Position numbers and translations under genes: made by a program
In this document: one piece after another, positions 55,795-64,000 of the stretch
Layout: every line of letters starts with the position of its first letter
Numbering within the stretch: the stretch's first letter is position 1
Source: Dactylorhiza incarnata
Taxonomy: Eukaryota; Streptophyta; Magnoliopsida; Asparagales; Orchidaceae
Assembly: GCA_033032865.1 (NCBI GenBank)
Contig: JAWHQI010000028.1
Span: forward strand, 9,567,001-9,631,000
Reading direction: 5' to 3'
Length of the DNA stretch: 64,000 nucleotides
Notes under the pieces: model-generated
The model's database searches: none
What the model was told of the DNA's origin: nothing
What the model saw: the letters and a program-made list of their open reading frames with translations, nothing else

Positions 55795-55988
55795 CGAAAA
55801 TGATCAAATCATCTTGGTGGACAGCTGAGATTGGTTCAAAAGAAGGATAGGTACCTGACCTTAGAATATGATTTTGTGTGAAGCCTTGGAGCCTTTCTAC
55901 GATACCCGGGGCTAGGGTGAGCTGAGGGGGGACAGCGTAAGTGTGCGAATGTGTGTAAGCCCAGTCAAAGATTCCTATTCTGGGCGGG
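55795..55988. other. Unassigned sequence between Copia-4 and NA-2
   Basis: 194 bp unlike either neighbour and not matching the host flank expected after the Copia-4 insertion site (TACATGAAC at 710 in copy 1). One frame reads CEALEPFYDT before a stop, faintly like the CEFLKPFYE-type motif of hAT transposases. That is too short to call. Confidence 0.5.
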
Positions 55989-57412
55989 TGATGCGATATT
56001 TCGGCAAGTGCACCGGTCGCGCAAGTAATAAAGTTTGGGAATAGGATCCCCGAGTGTCGGTCTCTTGAGGAATGCAGGTTGGGTGAACGAATCGCGTTGT
56101 GTGACTATTGTTACACAAGCGTAAACAAACACATAAAAAGGGGGGTTTTGGTTGGGTTTTCCTACTCTTAACAACAATGAAGGAAATGCGGGTCGAAAGC
56201 ACCGCTTCGCAAGGCGAGATGGATGCAACGGTCGCGATGCCGTGCTTCGTGAGGCGGATGGAGCGTGCTCTAGTGCGGGAAGGCGAGGGTCGCAAACACC
56301 TCTTCACAAACGCCGTTAGCTCTTGCTAACGCGGATCGAACACCTTGAGTGCGTGAATGAGTGAGTGGATGAGTGGAGGCGAAGCGATTCACAAGCAAGT
56401 AATGATGAAAAGAGAAGAAACATTCATTTCATTTAAACCAAACATCATGATATTCAAGTTTAAAAGATTCAAAGATTACAACGAGGGAGAGAGGAAAGAG
56501 ATAACCAATGGATGAAGACTAGAGGCCGTTCAAAACCGAAATGGTAGTTTGTCAAGCTACCTCCGGACTCGGGCGGACTGTGCTTCCGGTGTAGAGAAAC
56601 TGTCACGATCTCTCTACGTGGTTCCGTCGTCTTCTACCTCAGGATTCCTCTTCTTCTCACCGGACTGGAGTGGAAAACAGCTGCTTTAGGGCTTGCGGAT
56701 GGTGGAGAATGCTCCCGGACAATGGAGAAATACTTGGAATGGTTGGAGAGGACTTCCCCTTGCGTAGGAGATGAAGTGGAGGTGTCCAGGAATGGAAATC
56801 GCCAGTGTACGGACTGCCACTCGCGCTCTCGGTGGCTCGATCCTGCCCTAAAAGCGGAACATGCATATATAGGCGCTGCAATGAATACTGCGCACGGTCA
56901 TTGGCGCACGACCAGTGGTCGTGCGCACTGGAGTTCTGCGATCGTGCGCGCTGCCTGGGCGGAGCCTGAAATGAAAGAAATTTATAAAATACATGTTCGC
57001 ACGACCAGTGGCGCACGACCAGTGGTCGTGCGCACTATCATAAGTGGTCGTGGGATTAGCAAGACAGAACTCATAAAATGGGCGTTAAGTGCGCACGATT
57101 AGTGGCGCACGACTAGTGGTCGTGCACGATAGAGCCAGGGATCGTGCGCAGTGTTCCTGTACAGAATTGTACCGGGAACACCTGCACGACTCCTGTTCCA
57201 GCATACAACACCAGTCTAGCCACTGAAGGTGGCACTTAACACTGCATGAAAACTAGTAACGGAGATGAACAAGAAATAACACCAAAACGGGCCTAAAAGT
57301 GCACTTAGCATGGAGTATTAAATAGGAATGAAAACATGTCTAAAGTGAAGTGCAAAGACTAGAAAATCGGCCCAGATGAGTCCATAAATGTGTATATAAT
57401 TGGGACTCATCA
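55989..57412 (-). repeat. NA-2 3' LTR
   Basis: 1424 bp, complete. TATATA lies at 56876-56881. Two 23-bp palindromes (57011-57033 and 57105-57127) lie upstream in element orientation. The polypurine tract follows at 57413 (AAGTCTGGGGGTG on the minus strand). Confidence 0.92.
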
Positions 57413-59431
57413 CACCCCCAGACTTACCTGTTTGCGCGTCCCAAGCAAACGAATTCGGCGGAGTGTGAAAATGGTATTTAACAAAGAAAATTACACAAAG
57501 GAGTACAACGCGAAGTAACAAAAGCTTGCAAATAGAAATTTAGTAAAAAGAGATTCTAACTATGCTAACTAATTTACGAAAGTATTAGAGCGTAAGTAGA
57601 GATTTAGTTATACTCAGTTGGTGAATTATGAAGAATTCGAACGATCATGCCCGGTGTGAAAGTAACAAGACACTAAGGCGGGTGTTGCACAAGGTCGGGG
57701 TTTAGGAATAACTCCGCTGAAATCCATCAAAGTCGTGAACCATACGCTCGCCCGGTCACACTCTCTCCACGGCGTTAGCAAACTCACAAGTCAAATCAAT
57801 AGGGCTTTTAGGATTATATTGGGGCTTAGGTTGCGGTATGATATTCAAATTTAAACACGATGGCTACGCAACCCAAGTGAGCTAACGGAACGCTGCACCA
57901 CACAAAACCAAAAACAATGCTCGTGTGACACACCCCCAGACTTATCATGAAAACTAGGTGTGCACACGGCCTACTTCACAATTGCCAATAGATTTTCTAT
58001 TTAGCTCGGAAGGATTTCTTTACGACATATTTCTTTTTCAGATTTTTTCCTTTTAACAACATACTTTTCTTCTTTTACTTATCCTCCGGTTGGTTCAAAT
58101 TCAACAAAATAAAACATGTTTTTCTTCACAACGCACAAGTTCCAAACATCACAACAAATTGAGAATTATGAGCGCAGTTAAACAGCAATTTGGTTGCGGG
58201 CGTAGGATAAGCTTCGGGCTTTGGTGGATGAAGAGGAGCTGAACAAAAGAGTGGTAGGCACAATTTTGGCTTGCAAGGGTGAGCGAAAAGGACATGGAAC
58301 GACAAGGCTCAAACTAGCCAAAAGGTGGCCTACATCATGTTTAACTCGACGAGTCGCTCTCGCCCATGCTTCGAGAGTCGCTTGGGGCAAGTTCTTAGCC
58401 CACGAGAAAGGTATACCTTCCTCCCGACTCGAGCAACACACGACTAGTGCTCGTACACACACAACACCGGGTTATCGTCAATTTCGTTCACATTCACCAT
58501 TTCAGTATAACAAATCTAAATTTACGCAAAAATACTAAACATAAATTAGATGCATAGAGACAATCTAGTTCTACTCAAATTCTACCATAGCATGCGAAGT
58601 GACTAGAACACTACACGAGTCATCATCGCGCTCCTAATAGTAATTCCTAAGTTAACGTCCTATTTCACACTCCAACCAAAACAGTTCATTCGGAAACAAA
58701 ACAAATAGGTAAGCGCGCACTCATGTGGGTGAAGTGGTGCAAGAAGCATGAAAACAATGATGATGCTAAAGATAACTAATAAACAAACTTCTAGTATGCA
58801 GTGCAACTCGTGCACAGTGGATGACAACATATTCTCCCCCAGACTTAGTCTAAACATTACATCACAGAAATTGGAAGCTAAGGGGGGAAGAAGTGTTACC
58901 CAATGCTCAGAATTGAGCATACCAGACGATTGGCGATTAAGATAAAGAGCAGTCCGCAGCATCCGCACCAAAGAACACAACACACCTGCAAGCACAAAAC
59001 TAAAAACAGCAAAAACAAATATAAAAACTGAACTAAACATGTTAGATAAAAATAAAATCAGGAAATCTGGGTTGTCTCCCAGCAGCGCTTTTGTTTTATG
59101 TCCTTAAGCTGGACCAAATACCTGTATTATGATTGTTTAAAGAGTGCAGAAATTAAAGGAGAAGTTCACAGAAGCAGTTTCACAAATTCAGACAACACAA
59201 ATCAGCTATAGGCGCTCTTATGGTGCGCGTCTCCCGTAGCTCGTAGGCGGGAGGTGAAGGCTTTATGGCCAACACTTGTGTCACCCAGTGTTCCTCTAAC
59301 CTCCACACTCTTGCCATGGAGAGTGGCAGCGCGAGCATCGTGCAGAAGTTTCTCCTGTTTAAGTTTAGTGACAGTCGGGGACTGCCAACGTTGAAAGTTT
59401 TCAGATTTTTCCACCTTGGTGGTGGGTGGCG
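57413..59431 (-). other. NA-2 3' internal region
   Basis: No long ORF. It has three CCCCCAGACTT motifs (57415, 57933 and about 58836), homologous to NA-1 43339-45067. The remnant pol C-terminus lies near 59060-59090. Confidence 0.75.
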
Positions 59432-59866
59432 TCACTTCCGGCGTCGCGTGACTACCAGATCAGCCCAAGAAATGGAGCGCTTAAATTGTTTATTACAAGA
59501 ATCAAAACAAGAAGGTAATGGGACAGTGTCCCGAACTAAATTCAAGTCAATATTATTCGAAATGCAATCTTCCTCTGTATCGGAATCAAATTCTCTCCGA
59601 AGATCTACTTCTTCCTCACTGGACTGGTGCTCCTCCTTTTCTCCTTCAATTGGTCCTTTATCTTCTTCATTTCCTGCACAACTCAGAGATTCATCAAAAA
59701 TAAAGAGAGGGGGAGTGGATGTTTCAGTTATAGCCTTGGGGCAAGTGGGCTGCGTCACCTTATTGGGTAGGAAGACACACCTCGTAGCAAAATCAAGGGT
59801 GGCACCGCTCTCTTTCAAGAACGGCACGCCAAAGATAGGGATAGAGTGATTTTCCTGGGGTCCCAC
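59432..59866 (-). pseudogene. NA-2 protease C-terminus and acidic tail
   Basis: One base out of frame with the gag-protease frame at about 59850, it continues the retropepsin fold: IPIFGVPFLKESGATLDF corresponds to the (I)LGRPFL motif of Athila-1. It ends in a Glu/Asp/Ser-rich tail (EEDKGPIEGEKEEHQSSEEE). The offset shows a single frameshift or a slippage site. Confidence 0.75.
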
Positions 59867-61524
59867 ACCTGAAAATCAGCAACCACAATCGTCCCCTCAA
59901 CTATCACTTCTACATTTTTCACTTCCCCCTCAGATTGTATAACGGTCCCATTAGCAAGCATAATGGATTTCCGATCCTCCGTGATCATCTCAAGTTGCAA
60001 TTTAGCAACGTCTTGCAATGCAATGACGTTGCGGGAGGAGCCGGAATCGCACAAAGCTTTCGTTTCAATATTATTGATGGAACAAGAAATCACTAACTCA
60101 CTTGGATCAGCCTCTACCACATCGCCGAGACTCTTTCCTTGATCTATTTGGTTCTTTTCAGTGTTGCTAGGAAGGGTCCCATGCGACCGCTCGGTTAGCA
60201 CTTGGGCCAATTGGCCCAGCTGCATTTCCAAGTTCCGCATGGATGCGGTTTGGTTCACCATATTTGAGGTAGCCGCTTGCATAAATTTTTCCATCATCTC
60301 CTCCAGATTACTCTTTTTTTGGGCTGGGGGGCCTTGGTTATAATCCGGGTGTGGTGGCCTCGGTTGGCTCCCGGAGGTGTAAGCATCGTTTTGATGCTTC
60401 CCCGGTGCCCATCGTTGGCCTTGCGTGTTTGGGTTCCATGAGAAGTTCGGGTGACTTTTCACTCCCGGATGATAAGTATTATTAAATGGCACCCCCTTAG
60501 ACTGATTTCCTACAAAATTAACGGATTCATTCAAGGATAAGTGCGCGAAGTCACCTGATACGTTGTTCCCTGAACATTCGTACGCGTGGTGGCCGCCGCC
60601 TCCACATCCTTCGCACGTAATGACAGCAGCAGGTGCGGGTGTAGGAGGAAGTGAGTCGACCACAAAGAGACCGCGGGCGTTCCTTGGTGCATTTCTCCCG
60701 GCAGTCCAGAATGTACTGTGGGAGGCGGTGTCGTGCAGAATCCGAAGGTCCTCCTCTGGAGTGTGGTTCATTAGAGTACAACCCGCAGCAGCATCGATCA
60801 TTGCCCTGTAGTTGGGCTCGATCGCAAAGTAAAATGTCTCTACCACATTCCACAGTTGGAGCTCGTGGTTCGGGCAGCGGCGGAGAAGATCATTAAGGCG
60901 CTCCCACGCCTCGGCAAAGGTCTCTTGGTCAGCTTGGCGAAAGGTGGCGATCTCCCGCCGCAGGCTCACAATTTTATCAACGGTGTGGAATTTGGCCAGG
61001 AACTTGGATGCAAGAGCATCCCAAGTCGCGGCGGTCCCAGGAGGAATAGTATGGAGCCACACCTTGGCCTTGTCGCGAAGTGAGAATGGGAACAGTCGCA
61101 GCTTGACTGTATTGTCAGGTATTCCAGTGTAGCGGAAAGTTCCGCAGATATCGGAAAACTCTGCCAGGTGCAGGTGCGGGTCTTCACTGGTCATCCCGGA
61201 GAACTGAGCATTGTTCCGGATGATGTTCAAGATCGCAGGTTTGATCTCGAACTGGTTGTTCATAATGTTGGGACCAAATCCCGGATACACACTCCCAGCT
61301 GTCGGAGTGGTATAATCTCTCATCGTTCTGGGTCGAGGCCTCACTACCTCTTGCTCATCTCCAGGTTGGTGCTGCCCCACATCGGGCACTCTTGGGTCAG
61401 CATTGTTTGGGTCTATGTTGTCACCCAATGCCGCCTGTACGGCTGCTGCGCGCCTTCGTGCGCGAGCGGTCCGTTCGATCTCTGGATCAAAGGGTACAAG
61501 TTCCCCTGCGGCTTGTCTCTGCAT
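59815..61524 (-). CDS. gag: NA-2 Gag-protease (Athila-type)
   Basis: A 569-codon open frame from ATG 61524. It has LVPFDPEIERTARARRRA near the N-terminus, a Gag core (KLRLFPFSLRDKAKVWLHTI, AWERLNDLLRRCPNHELQ) and zinc knuckle CEGCGGGGHHAYEC near residue 318. The Athila-typical ESVNFVGNQ and SHPNFSWNPN follow, then a retropepsin start with ALCDSGSSRNVIALQD (D-S-G active site) near residue 495. It is collinear with Athila-1 Gag-protease but keeps the knuckle. Gag and protease may still be expressible, apart from the frame change at 59850. Confidence 0.88.
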   Translation of the reverse strand: MQRQAAGELVPFDPEIERTARARRRAAAVQAALGDNIDPNNADPRVPDVGQHQPGDEQEVVRPRPRTMRDYTTPTAGSVYPGFGPNIMNNQFEIKPAILNIIRNNAQFSGMTSEDPHLHLAEFSDICGTFRYTGIPDNTVKLRLFPFSLRDKAKVWLHTIPPGTAATWDALASKFLAKFHTVDKIVSLRREIATFRQADQETFAEAWERLNDLLRRCPNHELQLWNVVETFYFAIEPNYRAMIDAAAGCTLMNHTPEEDLRILHDTASHSTFWTAGRNAPRNARGLFVVDSLPPTPAPAAVITCEGCGGGGHHAYECSGNNVSGDFAHLSLNESVNFVGNQSKGVPFNNTYHPGVKSHPNFSWNPNTQGQRWAPGKHQNDAYTSGSQPRPPHPDYNQGPPAQKKSNLEEMMEKFMQAATSNMVNQTASMRNLEMQLGQLAQVLTERSHGTLPSNTEKNQIDQGKSLGDVVEADPSELVISCSINNIETKALCDSGSSRNVIALQDVAKLQLEMITEDRKSIMLANGTVIQSEGEVKNVEVIVEGTIVVADFQVWDPRKITLSLSLACRS

Positions 61525-61621
61525 GCACAGTCACAACAAAAAGAAAACAAAACAAAGGAAATCAAAAACAACTGCTCTTGTAACAAAAGCTCACAACTCA
61601 AGACGTTACACGCCTGAACAT

Positions 61622-61639
61622 TCCCCGGCAACGGCGCCA
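61622..61639 (-). other. NA-2 primer binding site (tRNA-Asp)
   Basis: The minus strand TGGCGCCGTTGCCGGGGA is the same as the Athila-1 site. Confidence 0.9.
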
Positions 61640-61645
61640 AAAACT

Positions 61646-62880
61646 TGATGCGATATTTCGGCAAGTGCATCGGTCGCGCAATTAATAAAGTTTGGGAATA
61701 GGATCCCCGAGTGTCGGTCTCTTGAGGAATGCAGGTTGGGTGAACGAATCGCGTTGTGTGACTATTGTTACACAAGCGTAAACAAACACACAAAAAGGGG
61801 GGGTTTGGTTGGGTTTTCCTACTCTTAACAACAACGAAGGAAATGCGGGTCGAAAGCACAGCTTCGCAAGGCGAGATGGATGCAACGGCCGCGATGCCGT
61901 GCTTCGTGAGGCGGAGGGAGCGTGTTCTAGTGCGGGAAGGCGAGGGTCGCAAACACCTCTTCACAAACACCGTTAGCTCTTGCTAACGCGGATCGAACAC
62001 CTTGAGTGCGTGAATGAGTGAGTGGATGAGTGGAGGCGAAGCGATTCACAAGCAAGTAATGATGAAAAGAGAAGAAACATTCATTTCATTTAAACCAAAC
62101 ATCATGATATTCAAGTTTAAAAGATTCAAAGATTACAACGAGGGAGAGAGGAAAGAGATAACCAATGGATGAAGACTAGCGGCCGTTCACAGCCGGAATG
62201 GTAGTTTTTCAAGCTACCTCCGGACTCGGGCGGACTGTGCTTCCGGTGTAGAGAAACTGTCACGATCTCTCTACGTGGTTCCGTCGTCTTCTACCTCAGG
62301 ATTCCTCTTATTCTCACCGGACTGGAGTGGAAAACAGCTGCTTGAGGGCTTGCGGATGGTGGAGAATGCTCCAAGACAATGGAGAAATACTTGGAATGGT
62401 TGGAGAGGACTTCCCCTTGCGTAGGAGATGAAGTGGAGGTGTCCAGGAATGGAAATCGCCAGCGTACGGACTGCCACTCACGCTCTCGGCGGCTCGATCC
62501 CGCCCTAAAAGCGGAACAGGCATATATATAGGCTCTGGAATGAATACTGCGCACGGTCATTGGCGCACGACCAGTGGTCGTATGCACTGGAGTTCTGCGA
62601 TCGTGCGCGCTGCCTGGGCAGAGCCTGAAATGAAAGAAATTTATAAAATACATGTTCGCACGACCAGTGGCGCACGACCAGTGGTCGTGCGCGATAGAGC
62701 CAGTGATCGTGCGCAGTGTTCCTGTACAGAATTGTACTGGGAACACCTGCACGACTCATGTTCCAGCATACAACCACAGTCTAGCCACTGAAGGTGGCAC
62801 TTAACACTGCATGAAAACTAGTAACGGAGATGAACAAGAAATAACACCAAAACGGGCCTAAAAGTGCACTTAGCATGGAG
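61646..62880 (-). repeat. NA-2 5' LTR, truncated
   Basis: It matches 55989-57317, lacks 94 bp between the two palindrome copies, and stops at GCATGGAG (62880), so the last roughly 95 bp are missing. A TATATATA run lies at 62523-62530. Confidence 0.9.
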
Positions 62881-63225
62881 TGTGAGGCCTCTTATAATTA
62901 AAGGGACATTGAGGGTCAATTTCCCAACAATCTCCCTCAATATGAAGAAGGCAGAACACTCTCAAATGCAAGAGTACATGACTTATAAATTTTTGATATA
63001 TATCAATGCTGCAATGAATTCATCATATTAAGCAAACAGATTTTATAACAGATGATCAAAAAATATATATATCCACAGCAGATAATCAATCCATCACTAT
63101 GAGTTGAAAGATATGATAATGCATCTCATAATAACATAACCAATAATACCAGTTTGCACAAAATATTTTAGACAGATTCTAGTTCAATCACCATACAACC
63201 ATTCCTAGGAGTTTTATACATTAAA
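62881..63225 (-). mobile_element. Left edge of a further copia element (Copia-5)
   Basis: A 49-bp piece (62881-62929) ends TTTCCCAACA and is followed by ATCTCCCTCAATATG. That is the same LTR-end plus polypurine-tract layout as Copia-3 at 19378-19400, so it is probably the tail of a truncated 3' LTR. The rest to 63225 is AT-rich without an ORF. Confidence 0.5.
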
Positions 63226-63830
63226 TCAATTTTTTCTTTTCTTAGAGGAAGAACATTCAGGAATCTCAGCAGCAGCTTCTTCTTGGACTGCAGGCTCCTT
63301 TTCTTCAGCAGGTACAACAGTGTCTTCATTCAGATTTGTAGCTGAGTCCTTTTCAGCATTGGTTGCCTTAATCTCAGCAATCTTCCTCTTGAGCTCTTGC
63401 CTTCTGAAGTACATAAAAGGTTTTGGGATGTACCTAGATGGCATTCTTTGTGGGTTATCTTTCTTGACTAGGTTTTCTTTGAATACCTTATCTCTTTTAG
63501 AGTTCCTTTCAATATGTCTTATCCATTCCTCAGTTGGATATAACTTATCAATATCTTTGCACATCTGACCATGGCTTACCCAAGCATTCAGGATTATCTT
63601 CTTGGAATCATCACTCCAATATTCAAAGTCAGGGTCTCTCCTGTTTTCATCCCTTTGGTTTGCCATGAATTCCACAGTGAGCAATACATGCTCTCTTTCT
63701 CTTTGCTCTTTTAATCTCTGATTTTGTGTTGTTGCTTCTTGATGAGGAAAATCCCAGTCTTCTGCCCTATTAACATCTAGTAATGGCAGGTTCAGAGCAA
63801 TCCTAGTGCCTTGTAGAATTAGGCCAGGTC
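63226..63830 (-). CDS. Unknown charged ORF, likely the extra 3' ORF of Copia-5
   Basis: The open frame runs from about 63830 to a stop at 63226, around 200 codons; the start is not determined. It is rich in charged residues: KEQREREHVLLTVEFMANQ, WSDDSKKIILNAWVSHG, and a C-terminal acidic/basic tail (SSSKKRKN). Its position just inside the presumed 3' LTR, on the minus strand, matches the additional ORFs of Copia-3 (19529-20985), but I see no clear sequence identity. Function unknown. Confidence 0.5.
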
Positions 63831-64000
63831 AAGGATTCACGAGCTGGGCTCGTGGGGTGCATTTAGACAGTTTTGGGGCTCGGCCAGGTCGAGGATTCGC
63901 GAGCACCCGCTCGCAGGGGAAATGCAGAAGCAGGCTGGCTCGCCCAGTAAGGTTTCAGGGAAGATTTTGGGGTTTGACGAACTCGCCCTGCCCCTCCCCA
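63822..64000. repeat. GC-rich palindromic repeat at the window edge
   Basis: Two imperfect units spaced 60 bp apart start GGCCAGGTC at 63822 and 63882. They contain palindromes CACGAGCTGGGCTCGTG and GCGAGCACCCGCTCGC. The composition shifts sharply from the AT-rich left flank. It resembles the palindrome arrays of the other elements and may be an internal copy of a Copia-5 array, like 21955-22165 in Copia-3. Confidence 0.5.

Larger units (their letters stand above)
55989..62880 (-). mobile_element. NA-2: gag-protease-only relative of NA-1, right LTR truncated
   Basis: The left LTR is 55989-57412 (TGATGCGATATTTCGG...GGGACTCATCA) and the right LTR starts at 61646 and is cut at about 62880. The primer site (61622-61639) is identical to that of Athila-1. 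The internal 4.2 kb encodes Gag and protease but no RT, RNase H or integrase. A short stretch at 59060-59090 reads, on the minus strand, KTKALLGDNPDFL, resembling the far C-terminus of Athila pol (NKALVGGTPIF in Athila-1). The element therefore looks like a pol-deleted derivative. Confidence 0.9.

Noticed and set aside
55880..55920. hAT transposase remnant (CEALEPFYDT)
   Set aside because: Ten residues followed by a stop and no other transposase motif; chance similarity cannot be excluded.

Overview
The window looks like intergenic or pericentromeric DNA from a eudicot plant with a large, repeat-rich genome. The evidence is tRNA-iMet-primed Ty1/copia elements, an Athila-type Ty3/gypsy element with a tRNA-Asp primer site, a Cassandra-type 5S-containing LTR, a TRIM, and an F-box gene with an F-box-associated (FBA) domain. 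I cannot name the species. There are no bacterial genes, no CRISPR array, and no rRNA or tRNA gene that looks functional.

The host skeleton is small: 202-2222, 17141-18059 and 47872-48590. It was a tandem pair of F-box genes. Copy 1 survives only as its 3' end and downstream flank (202-2222). Copy 2 starts near 17379 and ends at 48319. It is split by a 29.8-kb nest of retroelements (18060-47866), and its FBA reading frame resumes exactly across the target-site duplication. Both copies carry further frameshifts or stops.

The retroelements can be ordered from their target-site duplications (TSDs). Copia-1 (minus strand, 2223-17140, TSD CTCAC) hosts Copia-2 (plus strand, 3114-11245, TSD ACAAC) and a 299-bp Cassandra-like solo LTR (11298-11596, TSD GCCCG). 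Copia-3, a Sirevirus-like element with extra ORFs after pol (minus strand, 18060-47866, TSD CACTG), hosts a 422-bp TRIM (21201-21622, TSD CAGAG). It also hosts NA-1, a non-autonomous element (28702-47657, TSD ATGCG), in its 5' LTR. NA-1 in turn hosts Athila-1 (29727-42938, TSD ACGAC) in its own LTR. To the right lie Copia-4, a gag-only copia derivative (48591-about 55794); an unassigned 194-bp stretch; NA-2, a gag-protease-only relative of NA-1 (55989-62880); and the edge of a further copia element (62881-64000).

No element looks autonomous today. Stops, frameshifts and lost catalytic residues affect Copia-1, Copia-2, Copia-3 and Athila-1, while NA-1, NA-2 and Copia-4 lack reverse transcriptase and integrase altogether. 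NA-1 and NA-2 share the tRNA-Asp primer site and a related polypurine tract with Athila-1, so an Athila-type element could have mobilised them.

The most unusual pattern crosses families. Every full LTR family here has its own array of short CpG-rich palindromes in the proximal U3, just upstream of a TATA box. In Copia-3 the same motif array recurs inside gag and in the 3' internal region. Other points of interest are three covarying hairpins just after the primer site of Copia-2, internal polypurine-tract copies at conserved offsets in NA-1 and NA-2, and an Athila Gag in which a poly-asparagine tract sits where the zinc knuckle should be.
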